Shown here piece after piece: positions 1 to 9,896 of a stretch of DNA of 64,000 nt (position 1 is the stretch's first letter; each line of letters starts with the position of its first letter). A program made the translations under genes and the position numbers. The notes below the pieces were generated by a model. It was not told where the DNA came from, made no database searches, and was given only the letters and a program-made list of their open reading frames with translations. Source of the DNA: UBA8437 sp964646205 (GTDB lineage: Bacteria > Planctomycetota > Planctomycetia > Planctomycetales > Planctomycetaceae); NCBI GenBank assembly GCA_964646205.1, contig CAZYAZ010000004.1, positions 65,490 to 129,489 on the forward strand. The letters run 5' to 3'.

Positions 1-414
1 ACGGTTGATCGTGGTGTGAACGAGACGGCAACGTTGCGGGAAGCGATCAGTCGATTGCAGCCAGTTCTTAACGTCTCGGTGGATCCGAAGCAGCCCAGCC
101 ATTTTACGATTGTCGTGAAACGGGTTCCGTTGGCTGACGTTCTGCAGCGACTGGAGTCGGTCAGCGATTGGAAATTCGAATCGACACCGGCGGCGCTGGC
201 AATGGTGTCGGTCGACCGCCTGGACGGTGTCACGATTGAGCAGGCGCTGGAGGTGTTGTTGCCGGCGGCTGGTTGTGCGGCAAGGCTTCAAGGACGAAGC
301 GTCAGGGTGATGTCGTTGTCCGAGGCGCGTCGCCTGCGTGGACGATTGACCAGTGCATCGCCGTCGGGTGGCGACCGGAAAGCGGAACAGACCGATCCGC
401 CGATCGCTCGCTAG
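1..414 (+). CDS. C-terminal part of an STN/secretin-like protein (partial)
   Basis: The frame is open back to base 1, so this is the 3' end of a longer gene. A GTG at 16 is the first start codon visible, but nothing shows it is the true start. The about 130 residues seen contain two alternating beta/alpha units around VSVDRLDGVTIEQALEVLL. These resemble the short STN-type domain found at the N-terminus of secretins and TonB receptors and in planctomycete proteins of unknown role. The last 25 residues are polar and look disordered. No catalytic motif is visible. The family call rests on pattern resemblance only and the function is unknown. Confidence 0.5.
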   Translation, partial: TVDRGVNETATLREAISRLQPVLNVSVDPKQPSHFTIVVKRVPLADVLQRLESVSDWKFESTPAALAMVSVDRLDGVTIEQALEVLLPAAGCAARLQGRSVRVMSLSEARRLRGRLTSASPSGGDRKAEQTDPPIAR

Positions 415-590
415 ACCCCGGCTGGACGTGGGCGGTCGAGTGCGACGAGACTGTCGATGCTCGGATGAACCATGTTCGGGTCGAGGGATGCCTGGTTCCG
501 CAAACCGTTGTGCCCGGCGTCGGTTTAGCTTGCGGCGGATGATGAGCCGGGAGAGAATGCGGCCTTGATCGTTTCCGACAGGTTGCCGCC

Positions 591-3500
591 ATGAAGACTC
601 TTTGTTCTGACGTGTTCGCGAGATTTCTGGTCCCCGGTCTTGTGCTTGTGTTGTCGGCTGTGATGCTGGGAACCGAGCCACCGGAACGCCGTGGCGCGTC
701 TGCTGTCGAGAAAAAAACCGACAGTGTTGACCGTGATTACCGGGACCAACTGCCCAGGACTGCGGCCACTCGGCCCCTGGAGGCTGTGGCCGAGTTGGTG
801 CCGCGACCGGGATTTCGTGTTGAAGTGGTCGCGGCCGAACCGCTGGTCCAGGATCCCGTGGCGATGGAGTTTGACGAGAATGGTCGGCTGTTTGTGTGCG
901 AGATGCCGGAGTACAACCAGTACGCCAATGCGGGTTTCCGTGGTAAAGGACGGGTGAGGTGTCTGGAAGACACCGATGGCAACGGAGTCTTTGACCGGAG
1001 CAGGATCTTTGCTGATGGAATCGATTCTCCGACGTCGGTCGCCTGTTGGAAGGGTGGAGTGTTTGTTGGCAGTGTTCCGGACATCCTGTATCTGAAGGAC
1101 ACCGACGGCGACGGCACTGCGGATGTGCGTCGGGTCGTGTTCACCGGATTTTCGCGCGACAAGGCCGGCGAGGCGATGCTGAATTCGTTTCGCTGGGGAT
1201 TGGACAACCGTTTTCACGTCTCGACCAATCTTGCCGGTGGCACGGTTCGCCGTGGTGGGGAAAAGGCCGACAAGGGTGTTTCGGTGCGTGGTCGCGGGTT
1301 CTTATTCGATCCGCGATCAGAGTCGTTCGAATTGTCCAGTGGCGGGGGGCAGCACGGCATGAGCATGGACAACTGGGGCAGGAAGTTCGTTTGCCAAAAC
1401 AGTGTGCCCGCCCAGTTGGTCGTTTACGACGATCGCTACCTGGCCCGCAACAAGTTCCTGGCCGGTCCGGCGCCAGCGATCAACATCGTTCCCAGTGGCA
1501 AACAGACGCGATTGTTCCGTCGCAGTCCGATCGAACCGTGGAGAAAACTCAGGACCCGCCTGCGGAGCCAGGGCCTGATTCCCGGTTCCGACGAGGGGGG
1601 CAAACCGGGGGGATTCTTCACGGGTGTCACCGGAGTGACAATCTACCGTGGCGACGCCTGGCCGGAGGCCTATCGCGGCAATCTGTTGATTGGCGAGGTG
1701 TCCAACAACCTGTTGTTTCGAGCCCGGTTGGAAGACGCTGGAGTGTCACTGGTGGCAAGCCGAGCCGACGCTGGAGCCGAGTTTTTGGCTTCGAAATCGG
1801 TCTGGTTCCGGCCCGTCCAGTTGGCCAATGCCCCGGACGGAACTCTTTACGTGATCGACATGGCTCGTGAACTGATCGAGGGGGCCGCGTTTCTGGCCGA
1901 CGTCATCTTGAAACACATGGATGTCACCAGTGGAATGGCCATGGGCCGGATTTACCGGCTGGTACCCGAAGGGAAAAAGCTTCGGCCACCCCCGGCTCTT
2001 GGTAAACTGTCGACCGTGGAACTGGTGGCGTTGTTGGATCATCCCAACGGTTGGCACCGCGACACGGCCTCGCGATTGCTCTTCGAGCGACAGGATCCCC
2101 AGGCAGAGAGGTCGCTGCGTCGGTTGGCAAGAATGGCTCGTCAGCCAATCGGTCGTGTCCATGCGCTGTGGGCTCTGGTCGGGCTGGCCCGGGACGGAAA
2201 AATGGATGAGGGGCCGGGGGCCCTGACGCCGGACCTGGTGTTGGCGGCCCTGGAGGACAAGGACCCGAACGTGCGTGTCCAGGCGTTGCGTCTCTCGGAA
2301 CGATTGGTGGACCGATCCGAAGCCTTGCGGTTGAAACTGGCCGGCATGGTTGACGATCCAGAATTGCGAGTCCGTTACCAGTTGGCATTTTCGCTGGGAG
2401 AAATAGACGCGGTGTCGGCACGAGCGGCCCTGGCCCGGTTGGTGACTCGTGATGGGGCGGATCAGTGGGTGCGATTGGCTGTCCTCAGTTCCCTCGGGCG
2501 AGGTGGTGGGGAGGTCTTTGGCCGACTGTTGACCGACAAAAAATATCGGGCATCCGGTTCCGGTCGCGACGTGTTGGTGGCATTGGCTGGACAAATCGGA
2601 GCGGCCGATTCGGCCGGAGATGTGGCGGCGGTGATTGCCGGCGTTGCCGATTTGCCGCCCGAGGAGAAATCACTGGGGCAGGCAGTGGTGGCCGGGCTGC
2701 TTTCCAAGCGGACCGGTGCTGCCAAGACCCGGTTGGCCGGTGCCGGAGGCGGCGAGGCTCGCCGGTTGCTGGCCGGTTTGTTGGCCCAGGCGCGGCAGGT
2801 GGCGCCGGACCGTAAGCGGAAGACCGCGGATCGGGTCCAGGCGGTACGCACGCTGGGCCTGGGTGGGTTTACCACGGACCGGAAATTGTTTTCTTCGTTG
2901 CTGACGATCGCAGAGGTTCAGCCGGTGCAAGAAGCGGTCCTGGAAACACTCGGGCAGTTTGACGACCCGGCAGTTGCCGTGTTGTTGCTGGCACGCTGGA
3001 AAAGCCTGAGTCCCAGCCTGCGACGACGGGCCGCCGAAACATTGTTTTCGCGAACCGGATCCACCCGCACGCTGTTGGCGGCTGTCGAGGACGACGAGGT
3101 GGCACGGGCCGACCTGGATCCGGCACGGGTGCAATTGTTGAAGCTGTCCGGAGACGAGGTGATCCGCAAGCAGGCCAGCCGTCTTTTTCCAGACGGGGGA
3201 CGGACGACCCGACAGGAGGTCATCAAGCGTTACCAGCCGGCGTTGAAGTTGGAGGGCGACGTGGTTCGGGGAAGAAAGGCCTTTCGCAAGATCTGTGCGG
3301 CCTGTCACCGACTGGAAGGGCACGGGAAAGCGGTGGGGGCAGAATTGGCCGGGATCGCCGACCGTGGCCTCGATGCGGTGTTACTCAATGTCCTGGACCC
3401 CAATCGTGAGGTGAAGCCCCGGTTTTTGAGTTATGTCACCGCGACCACCGAAGGGCGGATCGTGACGGGAATGATCACCGCCGAAACGGCCAATAGCATC

Positions 3501-3659
3501 ACGCTGCAGAGAAGCGACGGGACGGTTGCGACTGTTCTGAGAGTCGATATCGAAGAACTCAACAGTACCGGGTTGTCGTTCATGCCCGAGGGACTTGAAA
3601 AACAGGTCACCGTCCAGATGATGGCCGACCTGCTGGCCTACCTCGCCGCTGTACGGTAG
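591..3659 (+). CDS. PVC-type haem-containing membrane-bound dehydrogenase with HEAT-like repeats
   Basis: A 1022-residue exported protein. Residues 1-30 form a hydrophobic signal segment. About residues 55-460 form a beta-propeller of the glucose/sorbosone dehydrogenase type, with calcium-loop-like repeats such as DTDGNGVFD and DTDGDGTAD. Residues 470-880 are helical HEAT-like repeats. The C-terminus is a single-haem cytochrome c domain with CAACH at 902-906. This order matches the planctomycete families described as putative membrane-bound dehydrogenase plus planctomycete haem-binding domain. It probably oxidises a sugar-like substrate in the periplasm and passes electrons to its own haem. 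The substrate is unknown. The gene stands alone, 176 bases after the preceding gene. Confidence 0.88.
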   Translation: MKTLCSDVFARFLVPGLVLVLSAVMLGTEPPERRGASAVEKKTDSVDRDYRDQLPRTAATRPLEAVAELVPRPGFRVEVVAAEPLVQDPVAMEFDENGRLFVCEMPEYNQYANAGFRGKGRVRCLEDTDGNGVFDRSRIFADGIDSPTSVACWKGGVFVGSVPDILYLKDTDGDGTADVRRVVFTGFSRDKAGEAMLNSFRWGLDNRFHVSTNLAGGTVRRGGEKADKGVSVRGRGFLFDPRSESFELSSGGGQHGMSMDNWGRKFVCQNSVPAQLVVYDDRYLARNKFLAGPAPAINIVPSGKQTRLFRRSPIEPWRKLRTRLRSQGLIPGSDEGGKPGGFFTGVTGVTIYRGDAWPEAYRGNLLIGEVSNNLLFRARLEDAGVSLVASRADAGAEFLASKSVWFRPVQLANAPDGTLYVIDMARELIEGAAFLADVILKHMDVTSGMAMGRIYRLVPEGKKLRPPPALGKLSTVELVALLDHPNGWHRDTASRLLFERQDPQAERSLRRLARMARQPIGRVHALWALVGLARDGKMDEGPGALTPDLVLAALEDKDPNVRVQALRLSERLVDRSEALRLKLAGMVDDPELRVRYQLAFSLGEIDAVSARAALARLVTRDGADQWVRLAVLSSLGRGGGEVFGRLLTDKKYRASGSGRDVLVALAGQIGAADSAGDVAAVIAGVADLPPEEKSLGQAVVAGLLSKRTGAAKTRLAGAGGGEARRLLAGLLAQARQVAPDRKRKTADRVQAVRTLGLGGFTTDRKLFSSLLTIAEVQPVQEAVLETLGQFDDPAVAVLLLARWKSLSPSLRRRAAETLFSRTGSTRTLLAAVEDDEVARADLDPARVQLLKLSGDEVIRKQASRLFPDGGRTTRQEVIKRYQPALKLEGDVVRGRKAFRKICAACHRLEGHGKAVGAELAGIADRGLDAVLLNVLDPNREVKPRFLSYVTATTEGRIVTGMITAETANSITLQRSDGTVATVLRVDIEELNSTGLSFMPEGLEKQVTVQMMADLLAYLAAVR

Positions 3660-3688
3660 ACCCATCGCACGCCCGGCGTTGGTTGATT

Positions 3689-3705
3689 GGGGGCCGTGAT
3701 CCCCC
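3689..3705 (+). terminator. GC-rich hairpin after the haem dehydrogenase
   Basis: GGGGG at 3689-3693 and CCCCC at 3701-3705 pair around a 7-base loop, 29 bases after the stop codon at 3659. No T-run follows, so it is not a classical intrinsic terminator. Its position between two genes that are not obviously related fits transcript termination or protection of the 3' end. Confidence 0.35.
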
Positions 3706-3742
3706 GTGTCTGCCAGGTGGCGGAGGCTGCTGTTCACCGTTA

Positions 3743-3756
3743 GAGTCGAACGACTC
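3743..3756. promoter_or_regulatory. Inverted repeat upstream of leuB
   Basis: GAGTCG at 3743-3748 and CGACTC at 3751-3756 form a perfect 6-base inverted repeat with a 2-base spacer, about 48 bases before the leuB start codon. The place and symmetry suit a repressor site or a small leader hairpin. No known consensus is matched. Confidence 0.25.
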
Positions 3757-3803
3757 GCGAGTTGTACTCTCATTTACTCCCCGGCTGTCAGGACGAAGCA
3801 GAG

Positions 3804-4880
3804 ATGACCAGTGCCAGGATCGTGTTGTTGCCCGGAGACGGGATCGGGCCCGAGGTCGTCGGAGTGGGACAGGGTGTACTCGAAGCGGTGGCCTCGCGTT
3901 TTGGTCATGATTTCACGTTTGAAACCGGGACGATTGGCGGAAAGGCCATCGACGAGACCGGGAATCCATTGCCCGGGCCGACCCTGTCGGCGTGCCGCGA
4001 CAGTGATGCGATTCTGCTGGGGGCTGTGGGCGGACCGAAGTGGGACGATCCGGCTGCTGCAACACGTCCTGAACAGGGGTTGTTGACGCTGAGAAAGGAA
4101 CTGGCGCTCTTTGCCAACCTCCGTCCAATCACCGCCCACACACAACTTGTCGATGCCTCGCCACTGAAACGTGACATCATCGACGGTGTCGATATCCTGT
4201 TCGTCCGAGAACTCACCGGCGGAATTTATTTCGGGGATTCCGGGCGTCGCGAGAGCGATGGCGGCGAGGCGGCCTACAGCGAGATGGTCTACGAGACGGC
4301 CGAGATCGAACGGGTGGTGCGGTTGGCCGCCGAGGCGGCACGGGGGCGGGATGGTCGGTTGACAAGCGTTGACAAGGCGAACGTGCTGGAGGTGTCGCGG
4401 TTGTGGCGGCAGGTGGCCGAACGGGTGATGCGGGAGGAGTTTGCCGATGTCCAGTACGACGTGGTGCTGGTTGACGCGATGGCAATGCACCTGATCAGTC
4501 GTCCAACCGACTTCGACGTGGTTGTCACGGGCAACATGTTTGGTGACATCTTGACCGACGAGGGTTCGATGCTTCCCGGGTCCCTGGGATTGTTGCCCTC
4601 GGCCTCGCTCGGGGAAAGCGGTCCCGGGCTCTATGAACCGATCCACGGCAGCGCTCCGGATATTGCCGGTGAGGGGATTGCGAATCCACTGGCAACGATC
4701 CTGGCCGCGGCCATGCTGTTGCGGCACTCTCTGGGCCTGGAATCGGAAGCGGCGGCGGTCGAGAAGGCGGTTGACGAGGTGCTCGACGCGGGGCACCGTA
4801 CCGTTGATATCGCTGCCGGTGGCCCGAGTATTGGGACGCTCGAGATGGGCCAGCGGGTCCTTGAGACTTTGGCCGGTTAG
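3804..4880 (+). CDS. leuB: 3-isopropylmalate dehydrogenase
   Basis: A 358-residue enzyme, the usual length for LeuB. It catalyses NAD-dependent oxidation and decarboxylation of 3-isopropylmalate in leucine synthesis. Visible landmarks are the N-terminal LLPGDGIGPEVV, the LeuB-type loop region ELTGGIYFGDSGR, the catalytic Lys in DKANVLEVSRLW, the metal-binding Asp region NMFGDILTDEGSML, and the NAD-binding GSAPDIAGEGIANP. The ATG at 3804 is chosen because it places the GDGIGPE motif where the family has it; an in-frame extension to 3762 has no family counterpart. No other leu gene is nearby. The stop codon overlaps that of the convergent gene by 4 bases. Confidence 0.96.
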   Translation: MTSARIVLLPGDGIGPEVVGVGQGVLEAVASRFGHDFTFETGTIGGKAIDETGNPLPGPTLSACRDSDAILLGAVGGPKWDDPAAATRPEQGLLTLRKELALFANLRPITAHTQLVDASPLKRDIIDGVDILFVRELTGGIYFGDSGRRESDGGEAAYSEMVYETAEIERVVRLAAEAARGRDGRLTSVDKANVLEVSRLWRQVAERVMREEFADVQYDVVLVDAMAMHLISRPTDFDVVVTGNMFGDILTDEGSMLPGSLGLLPSASLGESGPGLYEPIHGSAPDIAGEGIANPLATILAAAMLLRHSLGLESEAAAVEKAVDEVLDAGHRTVDIAAGGPSIGTLEMGQRVLETLAG

Positions 4881-6724
4881 GACTGGCTGGCCAGGTGCTT
4901 GATTCGTGATTCGATGGCGTGGAACAGGGCGATCACCACGGCCAGGGAAACACCCGCCGCGGTGACCCAGGGGACAACGGTCATCAACAACAGGACGAGG
5001 GTGGAATCGGCACCGCTGGAAGCGCCGGCGAAGCCGAACATCAGCATGAACATTGACCACGCGAAGCCACCAATGGTGTTCATGAAGTAGGTGCAGATCA
5101 TTGCCAGCACGACGTATCCCCATCGGACCGTCAACGCGAAGTAGGCAGTCAACTCGACGAACAACGCGATCTGCATCAGTGCCAGCGTGATTACCATGGG
5201 GATGTAGAGCAGCCCCATGAAATCGCCCGCATCACTGTGGCCAGCCGCCTGGAAAATGGATTCGAGCACCTCTTGCAATATCAGCAGCCCGCCGATCAGC
5301 GTCATCACGGCCACTGGAATCAACGCCGCGAGGCTGCTGACCAATTTGGACCAGAGGAATGCTCGAATCGTTTGCGGTAGCAGTACCAGTGTCGAGAGTG
5401 TCTGTCCCTGCAGTTCGAATCTCAGGCTGCGTCCGACATTGGATCCAAGTTCGAGTGTGCCGGCGAAAAGGCCCAGGCCCAGCATCCAGCCACCCAGCAG
5501 ACTCCATTCCCAGCGGTCCGGGGGATCGAAGAAACCGATCAGGAAGGCGACCGTGCCGGTGAGCAGGCTGTAGAGAGCAATCCGGGTCAAGATGCCGACG
5601 ACTCCACCGGTGACGAAGTGGAGATCCTTCCAGACCAGCGATCGGGCATGCGACCAGCACTCTCCGATTTCCCGGCGTCCTCGTTTCCGCGTGATTCTCG
5701 CGACACACATCGTGGCCAGGGGGAGTCCGAATGCCAGGAGTGCCGTTACCGCCATCACGGATTCGTGCGGGGGCGATTTGCTGAGAGGCACGCCCAGTAA
5801 AACTGATCGGAGATAGGGAAAAGTCAAAAAGACCACCGCAAGAACCGGCAACACGATCAGGAATGCCAGGCCGAGCGTCTTGATTCGAATGTGGCTGCGG
5901 ACGAGGCGGCCGAGGGGTGCCGCGTGGTCGGCGGTGTGTGGCTGTCGGGTGCAGCGTTCAAAGATCGCCCACGACGTCACGAACATCGTGGCTCCTCCAC
6001 CCAGGTGACAGTAGAACTGTCGGTCCAGGATTGCGCCATCGAATCCCAACGACATCACCTCGCTGAGACGTTGGGCAACTGACCAGACCGAGATCCACTG
6101 AATCGCCTCGCTGGCGATGGTCAATTGAGGGAACCGTGTGCCTCCAGCGCCGAGAATCGATAGAAACACCTGGAGGATCAATGGAATCAAGATGGTCATG
6201 CAGATCATCAGGGCCGCCTGTCGGGTCCGACGAGCGATCACGCTGGCCAGGATGCCCAGGCCGGCCATCAACAGGATGTACCCGGCCAGGGTGATGTATG
6301 CCGCCTGGATCTGCCGGCTGTGGACTCCGCCGAGCGTGACGGCCAATTGCACGAACGGGAACTGGATCGCCAGCAACAACAGGGCATTGAGCAACCTGGG
6401 GCCGAGCTTCCCCAGGAGAATTCCCAGCGGGTTGACCCCGGCCATCTTCAACAGGCCCAGGGTCTGTTCCTCTTTTTCCTCGGTAATCGACGACGTGAAG
6501 AAACTCATCCCGCCCAGCGTGATGAAGGCGAAGTTGGTGTACGTGATGTAGGAGAAGAAATTGAGTCCCGGGGTCGCGCCGATTGACACGACATTTTCGA
6601 CCCAGGCCAGGAGCAGCATAAACAGGAAGATGGCGACCAGCAGAAACCGGAGCGCGTGCATTTGCCAGCGGCGGCAATCCAGCCGCAGTCCCCGGGTCAT
6701 CAGGGCCAGTGTGCCTCGGAGCAT
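4877..6724 (-). CDS. ABC-2 type transporter permease (second trio)
   Basis: A 615-residue polytopic membrane protein with about 12 hydrophobic segments. The first is about residues 22-43, after a short basic N-terminus. The region HALRFLLVAIFLFMLLL and the following PLGILLGKLGPRLLNALL fit the ABC-2 / GldF-like permease fold. The ATG at 6724 is chosen because it overlaps the stop of the upstream ATPase gene in TGATG; a longer open frame to 7063 lies inside that gene. It presumably pairs with the ATPase at 7818-6724 as the membrane part of an exporter or a machine coupled to the envelope. It is the last gene of the 25-kb minus-strand run and meets leuB tail to tail. Confidence 0.82.
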   Translation of the reverse strand: MLRGTLALMTRGLRLDCRRWQMHALRFLLVAIFLFMLLLAWVENVVSIGATPGLNFFSYITYTNFAFITLGGMSFFTSSITEEKEEQTLGLLKMAGVNPLGILLGKLGPRLLNALLLLAIQFPFVQLAVTLGGVHSRQIQAAYITLAGYILLMAGLGILASVIARRTRQAALMICMTILIPLILQVFLSILGAGGTRFPQLTIASEAIQWISVWSVAQRLSEVMSLGFDGAILDRQFYCHLGGGATMFVTSWAIFERCTRQPHTADHAAPLGRLVRSHIRIKTLGLAFLIVLPVLAVVFLTFPYLRSVLLGVPLSKSPPHESVMAVTALLAFGLPLATMCVARITRKRGRREIGECWSHARSLVWKDLHFVTGGVVGILTRIALYSLLTGTVAFLIGFFDPPDRWEWSLLGGWMLGLGLFAGTLELGSNVGRSLRFELQGQTLSTLVLLPQTIRAFLWSKLVSSLAALIPVAVMTLIGGLLILQEVLESIFQAAGHSDAGDFMGLLYIPMVITLALMQIALFVELTAYFALTVRWGYVVLAMICTYFMNTIGGFAWSMFMLMFGFAGASSGADSTLVLLLMTVVPWVTAAGVSLAVVIALFHAIESRIKHLASQS

Positions 6725-7818
6725 CAACGGACCCCCTGCTCGGTCAGGTCCATGAATGCCTCGTTGAGATGTTTCAGGTCTTTCTGGAACCCTTCGATTG
6801 GAATGCCCAGTTGCAGTACCGAGGCCAACAACTGGTTGCCTGTCTCGGCCTGGGACGCACATTCGACCCGGAACTCGTCCGTGTCGTCGATCCGGTCGAC
6901 CGTGACCACCTCGTCCAGCCCCAGCAATGCCTCTGCCACCCCGGAATGGCCCGCCGACACCATGATGCGGAACGCATTGGTGTCGGTGTCCTGTTCGAGC
7001 AGTTTTCTCATGGGACCACTGTAGCGGAGCCGGCCGCGGTCGATGATCGTCACGCTGTCGCACAGTTCTGCCAGTTCGCTAAGAATGTGCGAACTGATGA
7101 AAATGGTTTTGCCCATCTGTCTCAGGGCCCGCAGGATTTCCATCAACTCGATTCTCGCACGTGGGTCCAGCCCACTGGCGGGTTCATCGAGTAGCAGCAG
7201 GTCCGGGTCGTTGACCAGTACGCGGGCCAGGCCGATGCGTTGCTGCATGCCGCGTGACAACCCACTGATCAGGCTGTCCCGCCGGCCATCCATGTCGGTC
7301 AGCGCCAGGACGTCACCAATCACGCGGCGGCGATCGGTCAGGTTGAGCCCGTAGGCCGCTGCAAAAAAGTCCAGGTACTCGGTGACGGTCATCTGGCGGT
7401 ACATGCTGAAGTGATCGGGCATGAACCCGATCTGCCGACGCACGGCCTTGGTGTTGGCCAGGACATCCTTGTCGAAGACACGGACCGCGCCCGACTGCGG
7501 TTGCAGGAGCGTACAGATCAGCTTCAGCACGGTCGTTTTTCCCGCTCCGTTGGGGCCAACAAACCCGTGGAGCGACCCGGAAGCCACCTGGAAGGTGACA
7601 CGGTCGACAGCCAGGTGGTTGCGAAAACGGTGGCTGATGTTGCGGATGTCGATCGCCACCTCGTTGGCGGGCAGGAGCGGTTGCGTGCCCATCGGAGGAG
7701 CCGTCGCCGAATCGCCAGGCGGAGGTGTGTCTTTTTCCGTGCCGCCTGATGTGGCGGGAGGCTCGGGATGTGTTGGGACGGCGTCATCGGATGGCGACCC
7801 GGAGTGATTTTCATTCAT
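6724..7818 (-). CDS. ABC transporter ATPase (second trio)
   Basis: A 364-residue ABC ATPase with a proline-rich, probably disordered N-terminus of about 50 residues. The Walker A motif GPNGAGKT is at about 88-95, followed by the signature LSRGMQQR and Walker B LLLLDEPASGLDP. The C-terminal 80-90 residues form an extra regulatory domain, as in GldA/CcmA-like drug and gliding-type ATPases. The ATG at 7818 overlaps the preceding stop as ATGA. It closely resembles the ATPase at 12669-11695: both have PASGLDPRARIE followed by MGKTI-ISSHIL-ELA-LC, which points to duplication within the operon. The substrate is unknown. Confidence 0.9.
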   Translation of the reverse strand: MNENHSGSPSDDAVPTHPEPPATSGGTEKDTPPPGDSATAPPMGTQPLLPANEVAIDIRNISHRFRNHLAVDRVTFQVASGSLHGFVGPNGAGKTTVLKLICTLLQPQSGAVRVFDKDVLANTKAVRRQIGFMPDHFSMYRQMTVTEYLDFFAAAYGLNLTDRRRVIGDVLALTDMDGRRDSLISGLSRGMQQRIGLARVLVNDPDLLLLDEPASGLDPRARIELMEILRALRQMGKTIFISSHILSELAELCDSVTIIDRGRLRYSGPMRKLLEQDTDTNAFRIMVSAGHSGVAEALLGLDEVVTVDRIDDTDEFRVECASQAETGNQLLASVLQLGIPIEGFQKDLKHLNEAFMDLTEQGVR

Positions 7819-9896
7819 CGTTGGGATCCCGCTCGAACTGCGATGTCCGCGCGACCAGAGGGGCGTGGTGGTGTGTGTTCCTGGAGGGCCGATTGAGCGG
7901 TCCCGGCTCGGGCCGGGGCGGTCACGTCTTGAACGAACAGGGCCCGGCCGGCGTGCCCTGTTCGTTGTGGCTGCTTGATGTGGAACGTCTTGGGAAGATT
8001 GGTCAGCAGGAACAATCGCAGTCGATCCGGACGTAGAGGTTCGGCCTTGACTGCCGGGTCGATCCATCTGAGAGTGCGAGACAGCAGCGGATCGATCAGG
8101 CCCTCGTACACCTTGTCGACGGGTTGCTTGGGGTTGGTGCCGAAAATGCCGCCACGGGGTAGTGAGAAGTTGTCCTGGGGGCGGGCCAGCGAATCAACCA
8201 TCCTGCCGCCGCCGGTGGCATGCACAAGTGTCACGTTGCCGTCGGTGCCGGAACCAGGGGTCAGCCGGAGAAGTTGGGAACCGTACTGGACCCAGGCCGA
8301 CCGCACACTGGGCGTGTCTTTCGAGGGCGAGAGTTGGATTTTGATGGCGATGGGATTTCGCTTTCCCAGACGCCATTCGATCACCTGGGGATTCCATTGG
8401 GGGCCGGTGGCAGCGATGCGGTGCACGAAGGGACGAAGCGTGTAAGGTGCGATTGCGACACGAAAACGACCGTTGAAACCGTTGACGATGGAGCCTGGGA
8501 TCTTCTCGGTGCTTCCAGGAACGGCGAACAACTGGCCGCCGATGGCTGGACCTGCGGAGGCGTCCGGTCGGGTGTGAGAAATCGTGTAGGTGTCGCCATC
8601 AATGACGAACAGTGCCGACCACTGTTGGACGTCCCACCGGTCGCCTCCAAGGTGCCGTGCCGTGGCCAGGCTGTTGACCACCGTCGCCTCGTCGTAGGCC
8701 CGAGCGCCGATCCAGGAGAACCCCAGGCTGAAAACCAGGATCGTGGCCAGGATCGAACCCAGCACGATCCGGTAGTCAATTCGCTTGAGTCCCAGCAACA
8801 GGCCGCCGGGAAACAGCAATAGCCAGTACAGTCCGGCCAGGGCGAAGATGATCAACCAGTTGTGGTCGGGAGTGGTCATCTGCTTGAAACGGGTGAAAAA
8901 AGACATGTCCGAGGAACTGGACAGCCCGTTGAAAACAGGGTCCAGTGCCTTCTCTTCATTGGAAGTCTTCGGACTAACTCGCCGGGCGGAGACGGTAGCG
9001 ACAAATGAGGCGTCGATGTCAGACCGGCCACGAGGGTGAAAGCGAATCTCGCCGCTGCCGTGGTTGGGCCGGGGCGGGAGGGGGGGAGTGGCGTCCGGGG
9101 ATTGGTTGAGAATTCCAAGCGAGGTGGGGAAACGGGGATAGCGTCCGGTTGTGTCGTGCAGGACATGAACGCGTCCACCACGTCGGATCCAGTCGATGAA
9201 GGCACGTCGTTGTGAGTTCTGCCAGCGGGGAACGTGGTCCAGGAAAACCATCCCCAGTGCGTCGCAGGTCGTGACACTTGCGGGAAACAACTCGTCGTTG
9301 AGGACCGAGAGTCCGAATGAGCCACCAGCCTCGACATCACCGCGGGACAACAACAGGACCTTGGCAGGAGGACCACGACGAGGGGGCGTCTCGAGACGGT
9401 AACCACCCGTCTGTCGTCGTGACTTGTCCGACCACCGCAGACGCCAATTCCAGGTGGACTGACCGTTGCCGTCGACCACGTCGCCGGACTCCAGGTAGAC
9501 AGGAAACCGTATCCAGTTCTGCTGTTGTGGGGCCAGGACGACCACCTGGATCAACGGGGCACCTTTTGCGCCGCCCAGGGCATCGTGCTTGTTCAAAGTG
9601 AACTGGCCGGTGAATTGGTCGGGAGTGTCGTTGCGGACCAGTACGTACAACGGAACGAATGTCTCGCTTCGAGCGGTTCCGTCAAATCCCCATCGGGTGT
9701 CGACGACCTCGATTGCTTCGGCCGTCCCCGTCGGTTCCATGACGCCACACACCACCAGGACCAACGTGACAACCAGTTGAAGCGTTGTTGGCCGGATGGG
9801 GTGTAATACCGGTTGACCGGCAACAGGAATTCGTGACGGCAGGGTTTTCTGAAGAGGCCCCGGTGATGAGGACTGCCGGATTGAACGGTTTGTCAC
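7815..9896 (-). CDS. GldG-like membrane protein with amidotransferase-like domain (second trio)
   Basis: A 693-residue protein of unknown function. A hydrophobic segment at about 38-56 is a signal anchor. Residues 60-330 are beta-rich and extracytoplasmic, with a stretch resembling a class I glutamine amidotransferase-like Rossmann fold (FIDWIRRGGRVHVLHDTTG). Two transmembrane helices follow near 345-395, then a beta-rich tail. It starts with GTG at 9896, overlapping the upstream permease stop as GTGA. The arrangement of a periplasmic GATase-like domain next to an ABC ATPase and an ABC-2 permease recalls GldG with GldA/GldF of Bacteroidetes gliding machinery. This is an analogy, not proof of gliding. 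Confidence 0.7.
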   Translation of the reverse strand: MTNRSIRQSSSPGPLQKTLPSRIPVAGQPVLHPIRPTTLQLVVTLVLVVCGVMEPTGTAEAIEVVDTRWGFDGTARSETFVPLYVLVRNDTPDQFTGQFTLNKHDALGGAKGAPLIQVVVLAPQQQNWIRFPVYLESGDVVDGNGQSTWNWRLRWSDKSRRQTGGYRLETPPRRGPPAKVLLLSRGDVEAGGSFGLSVLNDELFPASVTTCDALGMVFLDHVPRWQNSQRRAFIDWIRRGGRVHVLHDTTGRYPRFPTSLGILNQSPDATPPLPPRPNHGSGEIRFHPRGRSDIDASFVATVSARRVSPKTSNEEKALDPVFNGLSSSSDMSFFTRFKQMTTPDHNWLIIFALAGLYWLLLFPGGLLLGLKRIDYRIVLGSILATILVFSLGFSWIGARAYDEATVVNSLATARHLGGDRWDVQQWSALFVIDGDTYTISHTRPDASAGPAIGGQLFAVPGSTEKIPGSIVNGFNGRFRVAIAPYTLRPFVHRIAATGPQWNPQVIEWRLGKRNPIAIKIQLSPSKDTPSVRSAWVQYGSQLLRLTPGSGTDGNVTLVHATGGGRMVDSLARPQDNFSLPRGGIFGTNPKQPVDKVYEGLIDPLLSRTLRWIDPAVKAEPLRPDRLRLFLLTNLPKTFHIKQPQRTGHAGRALFVQDVTAPARAGTAQSALQEHTPPRPSGRADIAVRAGSQR

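Noticed and set aside
3774..5123. Long minus-strand open frame across leuB
   Set aside because: It is rich in His, Arg and Gln in a way typical of antisense shadow frames and covers a clear LeuB gene.
6725..7063. N-terminal extension of the permease frame into the ATPase gene
   Set aside because: The extra 113 residues are Arg/Gly/His-rich shadow sequence of the ATPase, and the ATG at 6724 overlaps the ATPase stop in a normal coupling arrangement.
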